A DNA stretch of 64,000 nucleotides from Vicingus serpentipes (GTDB taxonomy: Bacteria; Bacteroidota; Bacteroidia; Flavobacteriales_E; Vicingaceae), in NCBI RefSeq assembly GCF_007993035.1, contig NZ_VOOS01000003.1, positions 461,501-525,500 of the forward strand, read 5' to 3'. Made by a program: the position numbers and the translations under genes. The notes beneath the pieces were generated by a model. The model had not been told where the DNA came from and did not search any database. It saw nothing but the letters and a program-made list of their open reading frames with translations. Of the stretch, positions 55,950 through 64,000 are shown in pieces. Each line of letters starts with the position of its first letter. The stretch's first letter is position 1.

Positions 55950-56840
55950 ATGAATATGAAGATAGCAGTTTTTGGAGGTACAGGGTTTTTAGGTAGTTAT
56001 TTAGTGACAGAATTGTTAGAACGTGGTTATAATGCATTTGCTCTAGATATTAATGATTCAGAGCATATCCCTTTAGATAAATTTATTAAAACGGACATTT
56101 TAGATGTTCACCATTTAAGTCAACTTTTTGCGGATCATAAATTTGATGTTGTTTATAACTTAGCTGGATTTGCTAGTTTAGAAAAGGCGGTTGAAAACCC
56201 TGTTGCTGCATTTCAGTTAAATGTTATGGGTAATCTTAATCTTATAGATTTATGCGTAAAACATGAAGTGAAGCATTTTGTTTATGCCAGTAGTGCTTAT
56301 GCTATGAGTAGTAAAGGTTCTTTTTATGGTTTATCTAAATTATCTTCAGAAAAGATAGTTGAAGAGTACAAAGAAAAATACAATTTAGATTATACGATTT
56401 TACGTTATGGGTCATTGTATAGTGAAAGAGATTTTGAAAACAATTACATTTTTAATTTAGTTAAAAATGCGATTAAAACTGGAGAAATAAATCATGCAGG
56501 GGATGGAGAAGAGGTAAGGGAATATATTCATGCTTTTGACGCAGCAAAATTATCGGCAGATGTTATAGAAAATGAAGAACATAAAAATAAACATCTAGTA
56601 TTAACTGGTGTAGAACGTATAAAGCGTGGTGAATTATTTAAAATGATTAATGAAATATTGGGTGATACTTTGAAGATCAACCTTTCAGCTGATGGGTATA
56701 AAAATCATTACAAATATACTCCATACAGTTTTACGGCAAAAACTAGTCAGAAATTAACTCCTAATCCTTATGTTGAAATGGGACAAGGACTGTTAGCCTG
56801 CATTCAAGAAGCAAATGAAATATTAAAGGGAGATGAGTAA
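55950..56840 (+). CDS. NAD-dependent sugar epimerase/dehydratase (extended SDR)
   Basis: 296 residues. NAD motif GGTGFLGS, catalytic Ser in YASSAYA and YGLSK (Tyr-x-x-x-Lys). Typical nucleotide-sugar epimerase/dehydratase fold; substrate unresolved. An alternative Met3 start (55956) gives MKIAVFGGTG. Directly abuts the aldolase stop and overlaps the next gene by 8 bp. Confidence 0.9.
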   Translation: MNMKIAVFGGTGFLGSYLVTELLERGYNAFALDINDSEHIPLDKFIKTDILDVHHLSQLFADHKFDVVYNLAGFASLEKAVENPVAAFQLNVMGNLNLIDLCVKHEVKHFVYASSAYAMSSKGSFYGLSKLSSEKIVEEYKEKYNLDYTILRYGSLYSERDFENNYIFNLVKNAIKTGEINHAGDGEEVREYIHAFDAAKLSADVIENEEHKNKHLVLTGVERIKRGELFKMINEILGDTLKINLSADGYKNHYKYTPYSFTAKTSQKLTPNPYVEMGQGLLACIQEANEILKGDE

Positions 56841-57501
56841 AACCTTGTTTTTATCTTACCCATTAAATGATGAAGCCTTTGGTTATGGAAATGGCAATCG
56901 TTTTAAAATTTCTCAAGTAAGAGATATGTGTTGTGGAGATACCAGTAACAATTCTGTTTTTGAAATGCCCACACATTATGGTACTCATATTGATTTTCCT
57001 TATCATTTTTCTATAAATGGAAAAAAATCTACAGACTATCAAGCTAGAGATTTTATATATGATCAAATTGGTATTGTTGAGATTGACTCCGAAAAAGTAG
57101 AAGATTATTTAATCAAAAATAAAAATTTAGAGATAGATCATTTAGATCCCAATATTCAACTTTTATTTATTAAAACAGGTTTCTGTTCTAAACGATATAC
57201 GCCTCAATACTGGGAGTTTGGATTCGGATTTCATCCAGAGACTGCAACTTTTTTAAAACAAAACCTCCCTAATTTAAAAGCGATTGCTTTTGATTTAATT
57301 TCAATGAACTCATTCCAGCAAAGAGAAATAGGAAGAGAAGCCCATAAAGAATATTTAATTGAGAATGATATTTTAATTGTTGAAGAGGTAGACTTATCTC
57401 AAGTATCTTCTCAGACTCAGTTTAATGAAGTAATTATTGCTCCTCTTTTACTTGATAAAGCTGATGGCGCTCCAGTAACTATAATTGCAAAAACAGTATG
57501 A
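56833..57501 (+). CDS. Cyclase family protein (kynurenine formamidase-like fold)
   Basis: 222 residues with the family's metal-binding motif HYGTHIDFPYH (H-x-G-T-H-x-D), and a further H-E-like motif HPETATFL around residue 137. Members hydrolyse amides such as N-formylkynurenine or lactone-like substrates. Among sugar genes it may deacylate or open a cyclic sugar acid; this is inference. Overlaps its neighbours (8 and 4 bp). Confidence 0.85.
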   Translation: MSKTLFLSYPLNDEAFGYGNGNRFKISQVRDMCCGDTSNNSVFEMPTHYGTHIDFPYHFSINGKKSTDYQARDFIYDQIGIVEIDSEKVEDYLIKNKNLEIDHLDPNIQLLFIKTGFCSKRYTPQYWEFGFGFHPETATFLKQNLPNLKAIAFDLISMNSFQQREIGREAHKEYLIENDILIVEEVDLSQVSSQTQFNEVIIAPLLLDKADGAPVTIIAKTV

Positions 57502-58145
57502 TAAAAGCTATATTTTACGATTTTGATGGAGTCATTAAAGAATCTACTGATATAAAATCAAAAGCATTTTATGATTTATATATTGAATTTGGTGAAGCTA
57601 TTGCTAAACAAGTTGAACACTATCATATTGAACATGGAGGTGTTTCTAGATTTGAAAAAATTAGGTATTGGCATAAAACACATTTAAACATTGAAATTTC
57701 AGATAATGAGTTAGAACTTTGGGCTCAAAAATTTTCAGATTTAGTTTTGAAAAAAGTAGTAGAAAGCCCTTATGTAAATGGGGCTTTAAATACAATTACA
57801 AATCTGAGTAAAATTTATAAACAGTATATTATAACAGGAACACCACAAAATGAAATTGAAAAAATCTGTAATGATTTAGAAATCTCACATTTGTTTGAAA
57901 AAATATGCGGTTCTCCCACTAATAAAATAAAATGGTGTAATCAATTAATGCCTGAAATAGGATTAAGTAATAAGGAAATAGTTTTTATTGGAGATGCTAC
58001 TACTGATTATGATGCCGCTAGTTACCATAACTTATATTTTATTTTGAGAGAACATAAAGAAAATGAGCTACTTTTTGCTGATAAAAGTGTTATTAAAATT
58101 AAGGATTTACTAAGTTTGGAATCAGTAATAAAAAAAATAAATTAA
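57498..58145 (+). CDS. HAD family phosphatase (beta-PGM/Gph type)
   Basis: 215 residues. Motif I YDFDGVIKES with nucleophile Asp8 and acid Asp10; motif II in the ITGTPQNEI stretch; motif IV FIGDATTDYDAA. A cap domain is inserted between motifs I and II. Probably dephosphorylates a sugar-acid phosphate in the same pathway. Overlaps the cyclase gene by ATGA and the dehydrogenase gene by 1 base. Confidence 0.88.
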   Translation: MIKAIFYDFDGVIKESTDIKSKAFYDLYIEFGEAIAKQVEHYHIEHGGVSRFEKIRYWHKTHLNIEISDNELELWAQKFSDLVLKKVVESPYVNGALNTITNLSKIYKQYIITGTPQNEIEKICNDLEISHLFEKICGSPTNKIKWCNQLMPEIGLSNKEIVFIGDATTDYDAASYHNLYFILREHKENELLFADKSVIKIKDLLSLESVIKKIN

Positions 58146-59065
58146 TGAGAGTAGCGGTAACATCACCATCATTTTCTAAACATCCTGATTTAATTGCCAA
58201 AATGGGAGAAGAATTTCCTGATGCTAAGTTAAATTTAGAAGGGTTACTTTTTTCTAAAAGTGAACTAGTTGAATATTTAAAAGATTATGATGCCGCAATT
58301 GTTGGTTTAGATGAAATAGATGATGAAGTTTTAAGTCAATTACCACACTTGAAAATTATTGCTAAATATGGTGTTGGATTAAATAACATAGATTTAGAAG
58401 CATGCAAAAAATATAATGTGAAGATCGGTTGGACTGGTGGAGTAAATAGAGTTTCTGTTGCTGAAATGGTCTTAGGAAATGCACTTTCTTTGTTACGTAA
58501 TTTATACCAAACTTCTAATTTACTTAGTGATGGTGTATGGAAAAAAGATGGAGGAGAACAACTTACGGGCAAAACGGTTGGGATTATTGGTGTTGGTTTT
58601 ATTGGTAAGGAATTGATAAAAATGTTAAAACCTTTTAATTGTAAAATATTGGTTAATGATGTGATTAATCAAGATGCGTATTATGCTGAAAATAAATTAA
58701 TAGAAGCATCAAAAGAAGAAATTTTTAAAAATTGTGATGTTATTACAATTCATACCCCTTTAACAATAGAGACAAAGTATATATTAAATAAGCAAGCATT
58801 TGATATGATGAAATCAAATGCTATAATATTAAATACAGCTCGAGGAGGTATAGTGGAAGAAAATGATTTATATTTTGCTTTAACTGAAGGGAAAATTAAG
58901 GCTGCATCACTTGATGTTTATGAAGAAGAACCGCCTACTAATATGAAATTACTAAGTTTACCAAACTTAATTTGCACCCCTCATATTGGAGGGAATGCAA
59001 AAGAAGCTGTTTTAGCTATGGGGATGAGTGCAATTGGCCATTTAATAGATTTTAAAATACAGTGA
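58145..59065 (+). CDS. D-2-hydroxyacid dehydrogenase (SerA-like)
   Basis: 306 residues. Rossmann motif VGIIGVGFIGKEL, catalytic Arg in NTARGGIVEE, Glu in DVYEEEPP and His in CTPHIGGN complete the NAD(H)-dependent 2-hydroxyacid dehydrogenase set; it lacks the ACT domain of long SerA enzymes. It would interconvert a 2-keto and 2-hydroxy acid, fitting with a neighbouring pyruvate aldolase. Overlaps the next start by 4 bp. Confidence 0.92.
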   Translation: MRVAVTSPSFSKHPDLIAKMGEEFPDAKLNLEGLLFSKSELVEYLKDYDAAIVGLDEIDDEVLSQLPHLKIIAKYGVGLNNIDLEACKKYNVKIGWTGGVNRVSVAEMVLGNALSLLRNLYQTSNLLSDGVWKKDGGEQLTGKTVGIIGVGFIGKELIKMLKPFNCKILVNDVINQDAYYAENKLIEASKEEIFKNCDVITIHTPLTIETKYILNKQAFDMMKSNAIILNTARGGIVEENDLYFALTEGKIKAASLDVYEEEPPTNMKLLSLPNLICTPHIGGNAKEAVLAMGMSAIGHLIDFKIQ

Positions 59066-59868
59066 TAACTGATATGTTGAAGAAAAAAATAAAAGAATTA
59101 GTTCCAAATAGCTTGATTGATCAGCCAGGAAAGTTGAGTCGAAGTAAGTATGAAATTGCTAAACTTAAGGATAAATTTAAAGGAAAACGTTGTTTTATTG
59201 TAGGTAATGGTCCTTCTTTAAATAAAATTGATTTAAAACTATTAGAAAACGAGTACAGTTTTGCTGTTAATTCAATTTATTATAAAACCCAAGAAATGGG
59301 CTATAAGCCTAGTTTTTATGTTGTAGAAGACCCTCATGTGATAAATGATAATATCAATGAGATTAATAATTACCAGTGTGATTATATGTTTTTTCCCGCT
59401 AAATTTAAGTCTAAATTTAAAAAGGGAGACAATCGTTATTTTTTGAATTTAGATTATTCTTTTTACAACGACACTAGTCCTTATTTTGAGATACCTAGAT
59501 TTTCTCAAGATTTATCAGAGGAAGCGTTTTGTGGACAATCTGTAACCATTGTGAATTTACAATTAGCCTATTATTTAGGGTTTACAGAAGTTTATTTGAT
59601 TGGAATGGATTTTAGTTATAATATACCAGATAGTGCTAAAGTTGATGGCAATGTAATTGAAAGCACCGAAGATGATGTTAATCATTTTCATCCTGATTAT
59701 TTTGGTAAAGGTAAAAAGTGGCATGATCCTAAATTACATAACGTTTTAAAAAGTTACCGCTTAGCAAGATTAATGTTTGAATTAGATGATAGAAAAGTTA
59801 TAAATGCAACTGTTGGTGGAAATTTAGAAGTATTTAATCGTTTAGATTTCAACTCTTTATTCAAATAA
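59062..59868 (+). CDS. DUF115/GT42-like glycosyltransferase candidate
   Basis: 268 residues; GTG start overlapping the previous stop (GTGA), or ATG at 59074. The core FIVGNGPSLNKIDLKLLENEYSF with CGQSVTIVNLQLAYYLGF and VYLIGMDFSY matches the DUF115 (MptE-like) domain, and, from memory, the arrangement of family 42 sialyltransferases such as Cst-I (AGNGPSL, then S-G-V-type helix, then LCGIDFY). It would accept a CMP-activated sugar. Placed after the CMP-sugar genes, this makes it a candidate transferase of the product. No membrane anchor seen. Confidence 0.75.
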   Translation: MITDMLKKKIKELVPNSLIDQPGKLSRSKYEIAKLKDKFKGKRCFIVGNGPSLNKIDLKLLENEYSFAVNSIYYKTQEMGYKPSFYVVEDPHVINDNINEINNYQCDYMFFPAKFKSKFKKGDNRYFLNLDYSFYNDTSPYFEIPRFSQDLSEEAFCGQSVTIVNLQLAYYLGFTEVYLIGMDFSYNIPDSAKVDGNVIESTEDDVNHFHPDYFGKGKKWHDPKLHNVLKSYRLARLMFELDDRKVINATVGGNLEVFNRLDFNSLFK

Positions 59869-59874
59869 GTTATT

Positions 59875-60651
59875 GTGAAAAGGAAATTGAGTGAAATATT
59901 TTATTTCTTCTTGGCTACAGTTATAAAGTTGAGATTAATATTTTATAAACTTAAAAATTCTAATAAGCCATCTATATTTATTTTTACTGATTCTAGAGGG
60001 TTTGATGTGACTAAAATAACTCATAAATACAATCCTTTCTCTTGGTATACTAAGTATTTTATAAAAAACTATAAAGCAGATGTGTATGTTTGTCCGGAGC
60101 GAACAACAACCGTTTATGATTTTTTGGAATATTATCACAATACAAAAAAACAATACAAATTTGTTTTAGCTCATATAGGTGTAGTAGATTTTGCATCTCG
60201 ACCAATCTCTCAAAATATAGAAATTTTAGAGTCTAAAAAAAGTAAAATTATTGGTTTTTTTGGTGAGGAAATTTATCAAAGACTGATTGATTTTAAAGGC
60301 TACAGTGAAGAATATAATGGTGAGAAAACATCGTCAACAGTCCCTGAATTCATGGTTGAATTGATAGCTACTGAATTTAATAAAATTGAAAATTTAATAT
60401 GGATAAGTTGTAATGATGTTGATTTAAACTGGGTTGGAAATTATAAAAAACGACCTTCTAATTCAGGTATGATTTTAGAAAAAAGTAAAATGATGTTGGC
60501 TTTTTTAAAAAATAGCACAATTTTGGACTTAACAAAGTTGTCATATTCAGAAATACATGAATATACTTGTGATAATGTACATTTAACAAAAAAAGGAAGT
60601 AGATTTATCCTTGATAATTTAAATGAATTAATAGAGAAAAAATACAATTAA
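59875..60651 (+). CDS. SGNH-hydrolase-like protein
   Basis: 258 residues, GTG start at 59875. N-terminal hydrophobic segment (about 8-25), then IFTDSRGF with DSR at 39-41 in place of the GDS block I, WISCNDVD (block III-like N-D) and DNVHLTKKGSRF (block V D-x-x-H). It therefore has the SGNH outline with a non-standard first block. May add or remove O-acyl groups on the glycan. Family membership is my inference from motifs. Confidence 0.65.
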   Translation: MKRKLSEIFYFFLATVIKLRLIFYKLKNSNKPSIFIFTDSRGFDVTKITHKYNPFSWYTKYFIKNYKADVYVCPERTTTVYDFLEYYHNTKKQYKFVLAHIGVVDFASRPISQNIEILESKKSKIIGFFGEEIYQRLIDFKGYSEEYNGEKTSSTVPEFMVELIATEFNKIENLIWISCNDVDLNWVGNYKKRPSNSGMILEKSKMMLAFLKNSTILDLTKLSYSEIHEYTCDNVHLTKKGSRFILDNLNELIEKKYN

Positions 60652-61560
60652 ATGATTGAAAATTACCATAAAGCAATAAAAGAGGCTGTTGAAAGTGATG
60701 GGATTATTACTGATGACGAAGTATTGACTGGTTTTTCTGGGCATAGAATGGTTAGATTGTTACAGAATGTTGCAAAAGCTAGATTAGATCAAAATACTTG
60801 TTATGTTGAGGTTGGAGTTTTTCAAGGATTAACATTGTTGTCAGTGGCAAGAGTTCTAAATAAAGCACAAGTTTATGGGATAGATAATTTTGCTTTTTTT
60901 GATAAAGCAGGTAAAAACTTATCTATTGTTAATGAAAGAACTAAAAAATTAAATCTTAACAACGTAAACATTGTTAATGAAGATTATGAAGATGCTTTAG
61001 AGAATTTAAAAAATCATATAGGAGATAAAAAAGTTGGAGTTTATTTTATAGATGGTCCTCATGATTATAGAAGTCAATTAATGTGTTTAGAATTAATGAA
61101 ACCTTATTTAGCAGATAATGCTATTATTATAGTTGATGATAGTAATTATAGGCATGTAAGACAGGCTAATAGGGATTTTTTATATAACAACAAGGAATAT
61201 AAATTAATGTTCCAGTCATACACAAAATGCCATCCCCTAAATTTAAATGAGAATGATAGAAAAGAAGCTGAAAAAGATTTTTGGGATGGTGTAAACGTAA
61301 TTGTAAAAGACACAGAAAATAAATTAAAAGAAGCATTTCCTCCAACTTATAGAAATAGAAAATTATACGAAATTGAGCATGAACTCCATGCTTCCAAACA
61401 TCCTGATACATTAGTATATTTTTTGCCTATAGCAAATACCTTAGGGGGGCTGGTTAAGAGAATATCAAAGAAAACTTTTTCTAAAGCAGGTAAATTTACT
61501 GCAATGAATACATATAGTGAAAACTTACCTAAAAACGACTTTAATGAATCTTTAAAATAG
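60652..61560 (+). CDS. Class I SAM-dependent methyltransferase
   Basis: 302 residues with the Methyltransf_24/TylF-like pattern: VEVGVFQGLTLLSVA (SAM motif I), YGIDNFAF, VGVYFIDGPHDYRSQL (motif II, metal-binding-type DGxHxY) and IIIVDDSNYRHVRQA. Probably O-methylates a sugar. Starts with no gap after the SGNH-like gene. The C-terminal 80 residues (LHASKHPDTLVYF onward) are additional and basic. Confidence 0.87.
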   Translation: MIENYHKAIKEAVESDGIITDDEVLTGFSGHRMVRLLQNVAKARLDQNTCYVEVGVFQGLTLLSVARVLNKAQVYGIDNFAFFDKAGKNLSIVNERTKKLNLNNVNIVNEDYEDALENLKNHIGDKKVGVYFIDGPHDYRSQLMCLELMKPYLADNAIIIVDDSNYRHVRQANRDFLYNNKEYKLMFQSYTKCHPLNLNENDRKEAEKDFWDGVNVIVKDTENKLKEAFPPTYRNRKLYEIEHELHASKHPDTLVYFLPIANTLGGLVKRISKKTFSKAGKFTAMNTYSENLPKNDFNESLK

Positions 61561-61563
61561 TGA

Positions 61564-62799
61564 ATGAAAACTCCTTGGTATAAAATATTAGGGCCAGGGC
61601 TATTATATGCAGGTGCGGCAATAGGGGTTTCTCATTTGGTTCAATCTACTAGGGCTGGCGCTGATTTTGGGTATGGGTTAGTTTGGGCTATATTAATAGC
61701 TAACTTTTTAAAGTATCCTTTTTTTGAATTTGGTCCTCGATACGCAGCAAGTACTGGTAATAGTTTGCTTTATGGCTATAAAGCTATAGGTAATTGGGCT
61801 TTATATTTATTTATTGCTATCACTTTTATAAGTATGTTTATCATTCAATCTGCAGTTACAGTTGTTACTGCAGGATTGGCTTCTGAAATTTCTGGACTGG
61901 ATATCTCTCCTTGGTTAATGTCAACTATTTTGTTAGCTATCTGTACCTCTATTTTATTAGTAGGAAAATATACTGTTTTAGATAAAGTAATGAAAGTGAT
62001 AATCTTAACGCTTTCAGTTAGCACTATTATTGCTTTAGTAGCTGCATTTACAGGTCATAATGAGCAATATCAAGAATATATGGTTTCATTTACTTTCTCT
62101 GAAAAAAGTCATGTGTTATTTTTAATAGCTTTAATGGGGTGGATGCCTGCTCCGTTTGATATTTCGGTTTGGCATTCACTTTGGACAGCAGAAAAAAATA
62201 ATCATCAAAAAAGTAATTTAAAAGAAGCTTTACTTGATTTTAAAATTGGCTATTGGGGTACAATGATTTTAGCCTTATGTTTTGTTTCCTTAGGAGCAAT
62301 TACAATTTATGGTTCAGGAATTGAATTACAAAATAGTGGAGGAGCTTTTGCCAAACAATTAATAGGTATTTATACTAATAATATTGGGAGTTGTGCTTAT
62401 TTTGTTATAGCAATTGCAGCTTTTACTACTATGTTAAGTACAACAATAACTTGTTTAGATGCTTCTCCTAGGACGTTAACTGAAAGTTGTAATTTAATTA
62501 TTGGTAATGCTAAATACAATAAGAAGTTTTATATTTTATGGATTCTAATACTAGCGATTGGAACAGTATTTATTTTAGCTTTTTATTTAACTAATATGAA
62601 AGCTTTAGTTGATTTCGCAACTACCTTAGCTTTTTTGTCCTCACCAATAATTGCTATTTTAAATTATCTAGTTATTACAGGTAAAACGATGCCTACAGAA
62701 AATAAACCTAGCTTATTATTAAAAGGATTAAGTTGGTTGGGTATAATTTATTTTATTGGGTTTTCTATTTATTTTTTGATTTTAACTAATTCCATTTAA
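61564..62799 (+). CDS. Nramp-family transporter, non-canonical metal site
   Basis: 411 residues with about 11 membrane helices. N-terminus KILGPGLLYAGAAIGVSH aligns with Nramp helix 1, where the canonical DPGN metal-binding motif would be; instead there is AIGVSH. In helix 6 the canonical A-x-x-M motif region is GWMPAPFDIS. Thus a divergent member, perhaps nearer the Nramp-related magnesium transporters. Three bp after the methyltransferase, last of the co-directional series; may be unrelated to the glycan. Confidence 0.85.
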   Translation: MKTPWYKILGPGLLYAGAAIGVSHLVQSTRAGADFGYGLVWAILIANFLKYPFFEFGPRYAASTGNSLLYGYKAIGNWALYLFIAITFISMFIIQSAVTVVTAGLASEISGLDISPWLMSTILLAICTSILLVGKYTVLDKVMKVIILTLSVSTIIALVAAFTGHNEQYQEYMVSFTFSEKSHVLFLIALMGWMPAPFDISVWHSLWTAEKNNHQKSNLKEALLDFKIGYWGTMILALCFVSLGAITIYGSGIELQNSGGAFAKQLIGIYTNNIGSCAYFVIAIAAFTTMLSTTITCLDASPRTLTESCNLIIGNAKYNKKFYILWILILAIGTVFILAFYLTNMKALVDFATTLAFLSSPIIAILNYLVITGKTMPTENKPSLLLKGLSWLGIIYFIGFSIYFLILTNSI

Positions 62800-62848
62800 A
62801 ATCATTTCTATTTTGCACCTTTTTTAGCATCTTTACGTACAATTTATT

Positions 62849-64000
62849 ATGTACCATAAAAATAAACTTCATATAGCTTTTTTTGTGCTGTTAGTATCTT
62901 CCTTTTTAGGAAATATAAGTGCTCAATGTCCTCAGTTGTATGATTTTTTTGGGACACCAAACAATACCCCTTATTGGTATGATTGTACAGGTAATAATTA
63001 TACGTTAACAATCCAATCTCCAAATAATATAGGTAGTTACACTATTGATTGGGGAGATGGCAGCTCTAATAGCACTGGAGGTTCTCTAATTCCACCAGCA
63101 AGTGTAACTCATACATATAATTCGGCTGTAGATACTTTTATTGTGACATTTACTGAAGATACTTCAGGGTGTGTAATTCAAGGGGTTATGGTAATGGAAG
63201 AAGCAACAAGCGCTTCTATTCAAATTCCAATTGGTGGTTTAACTCAAACTTGTGCACCAGCACCTCTAGAATTTATTAATAGTAGTACTAATACATCAGA
63301 AACAACTGTGTTTACATGGGATTTTGGTGATGGAAGTCCTCCAGTAGTTTATGATTATACTAATGTTGGGCAAACAATATCTCACACCTACCAACAAGGA
63401 ACTGTAAATTGTGTTACTCAAGTTACATTAACAGCTGAAAATTACTGTAATACAATTCAAGGAGGAAATAGTATGGCAACATTTAATCCAATAAGAATTT
63501 GGGATATAGATGATGCTGCAATTAATGCTTCTGCAACTGTTTTATGTTATCCAGACACAATTGTTACTTTTCAAAACATTACAAACAGAAATTGTTTAGC
63601 TCAAGGAAATATAGCTCAACGTTATGAATGGTGGAATTTTGGTGATTATTGGGGTAATGGTTATGATTCAATTGTAGGTTGGGTAGCTTGGCCTCCTGCT
63701 AATCCTTATACAATGGCTTATCCTGGAATAGGAAGTTATGATGTAATGATGGTAGATAGTAGTTTTTGTGGATTAGATACAGCATTTATTACAATTCAAA
63801 TTGTTCCTCCTCCATTTGCTGCACTTAATGCGAATAAGGATACAATTTGTGAAGGAGAATCAATAACATTTAGCAACCTTTCTGGAGGTGGAGCAAACGC
63901 ATATTTTTGGAACTTTGGAGATGGAGGAGGCTGGGTTCCATCAGCCGGAGGAGCTGTTAATCATACTTATAATAATGCTGGGGATTTTACGATACAAGTT
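62849..64000 (+). CDS. Large PKD-domain secreted protein, cut by window end
   Basis: Open for 384 codons from ATG 62849 to the right edge. Signal peptide (MYHKNKLHIAFFVLLVSSFLGNISAQ), then at least three PKD-like domains with WGDGSS, WDFGDGSPP, WWNFGDYWG and WNFGDGGG motifs, separated by paired Cys in the same style as the proteins at 3824 and 9061. Probably another T9SS cargo, but its C-terminal domain is not in the window. Repeats here are diverged, unlike the 519-bp units at 6086. Confidence 0.85.
   Translation, partial: MYHKNKLHIAFFVLLVSSFLGNISAQCPQLYDFFGTPNNTPYWYDCTGNNYTLTIQSPNNIGSYTIDWGDGSSNSTGGSLIPPASVTHTYNSAVDTFIVTFTEDTSGCVIQGVMVMEEATSASIQIPIGGLTQTCAPAPLEFINSSTNTSETTVFTWDFGDGSPPVVYDYTNVGQTISHTYQQGTVNCVTQVTLTAENYCNTIQGGNSMATFNPIRIWDIDDAAINASATVLCYPDTIVTFQNITNRNCLAQGNIAQRYEWWNFGDYWGNGYDSIVGWVAWPPANPYTMAYPGIGSYDVMMVDSSFCGLDTAFITIQIVPPPFAALNANKDTICEGESITFSNLSGGGANAYFWNFGDGGGWVPSAGGAVNHTYNNAGDFTIQV

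Noticed and set aside
47808-62799. Interpretation of the region as a standard sialic, legionaminic or pseudaminic acid locus
   Set aside because: NeuB/PseI, NeuC or PseB/PseC-type genes are not present in the window; only the cytidylyltransferase and a GT42-like protein fit.

Overview
The window is AT-rich bacterial DNA and looks chromosomal. It points to a marine-type member of the Bacteroidota, most likely Flavobacteriales. The evidence is three complete proteins carrying type IX secretion (T9SS) type B, gliding-motility-associated C-terminal domains, a fourth PKD protein of the same style cut by the right edge, a type B ribosomal protein L31, a bacillithiol-associated YtxJ protein, a GlmU-like protein next to L31, start codons without Shine-Dalgarno sequences, and repeated matches to the Bacteroidota -7 promoter element TAnnTTTG. 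I see no rRNA, tRNA, CRISPR array, prophage or insertion sequence.

Layout. 1-3.7 kb: two DUF1573 lipid/surface-type secreted proteins on the minus strand, divergent from valS. 3.8-11.8 kb: two large secreted PKD-repeat adhesin-like T9SS cargo proteins whose last 185 bp are almost identical. 11.8-20 kb: MscS channel, a small unknown gene, guaB, then a periplasmic chaperone set (two-domain parvulin, a parvulin-less lipoprotein, a SurA-like protein) and a MoxR ATPase. 20-28.6 kb: ABC exporter with a 2OG-Fe(II) oxygenase, an Omp85 protein, ung, a small lipoprotein with ytxJ, OsmC, an outer-membrane-type protein, lipA and a HAD phosphatase. 28.7-41 kb: housekeeping operons (rsfS-ftsH-DUF2007-cdsA-psd; pyrE with an SRPBCC gene; metallophosphoesterase-DUF6268-coaD-TlpA-like) plus birA and a NUDIX hydrolase. 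Between birA and the SRPBCC gene sits a one-gene module (about 34.1-35.0 kb) with folded, inverted ends that looks like an inserted gene cassette. 41-47.7 kb: rpmE2, GlmU-like, lon, dnaN, an M42-like peptidase and a secreted protein that is almost only a T9SS sorting domain.

47.8-62.8 kb is a long co-directional surface-glycan region with many overlapping start and stop codons: two large membrane proteins (GT-C and YfhO), a family 2 glycosyltransferase, a flippase, then a tight set of CMP-sugar-type cytidylyltransferase, HpcH/HpaI aldolase, sugar epimerase, cyclase-family enzyme, HAD phosphatase and D-2-hydroxyacid dehydrogenase, followed by a DUF115 protein that resembles family 42 sialyltransferases, an SGNH-like protein, a methyltransferase and a non-canonical Nramp transporter. 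My reading, which is inference, is that it builds and transfers an unusual CMP-activated sugar acid, made by a pyruvate aldolase rather than a NeuB-type synthase. This is the best candidate for an undescribed pathway in the window.

Start codons were re-chosen in many places where the longest frame began at TTG or far upstream; the reason is given in each entry.
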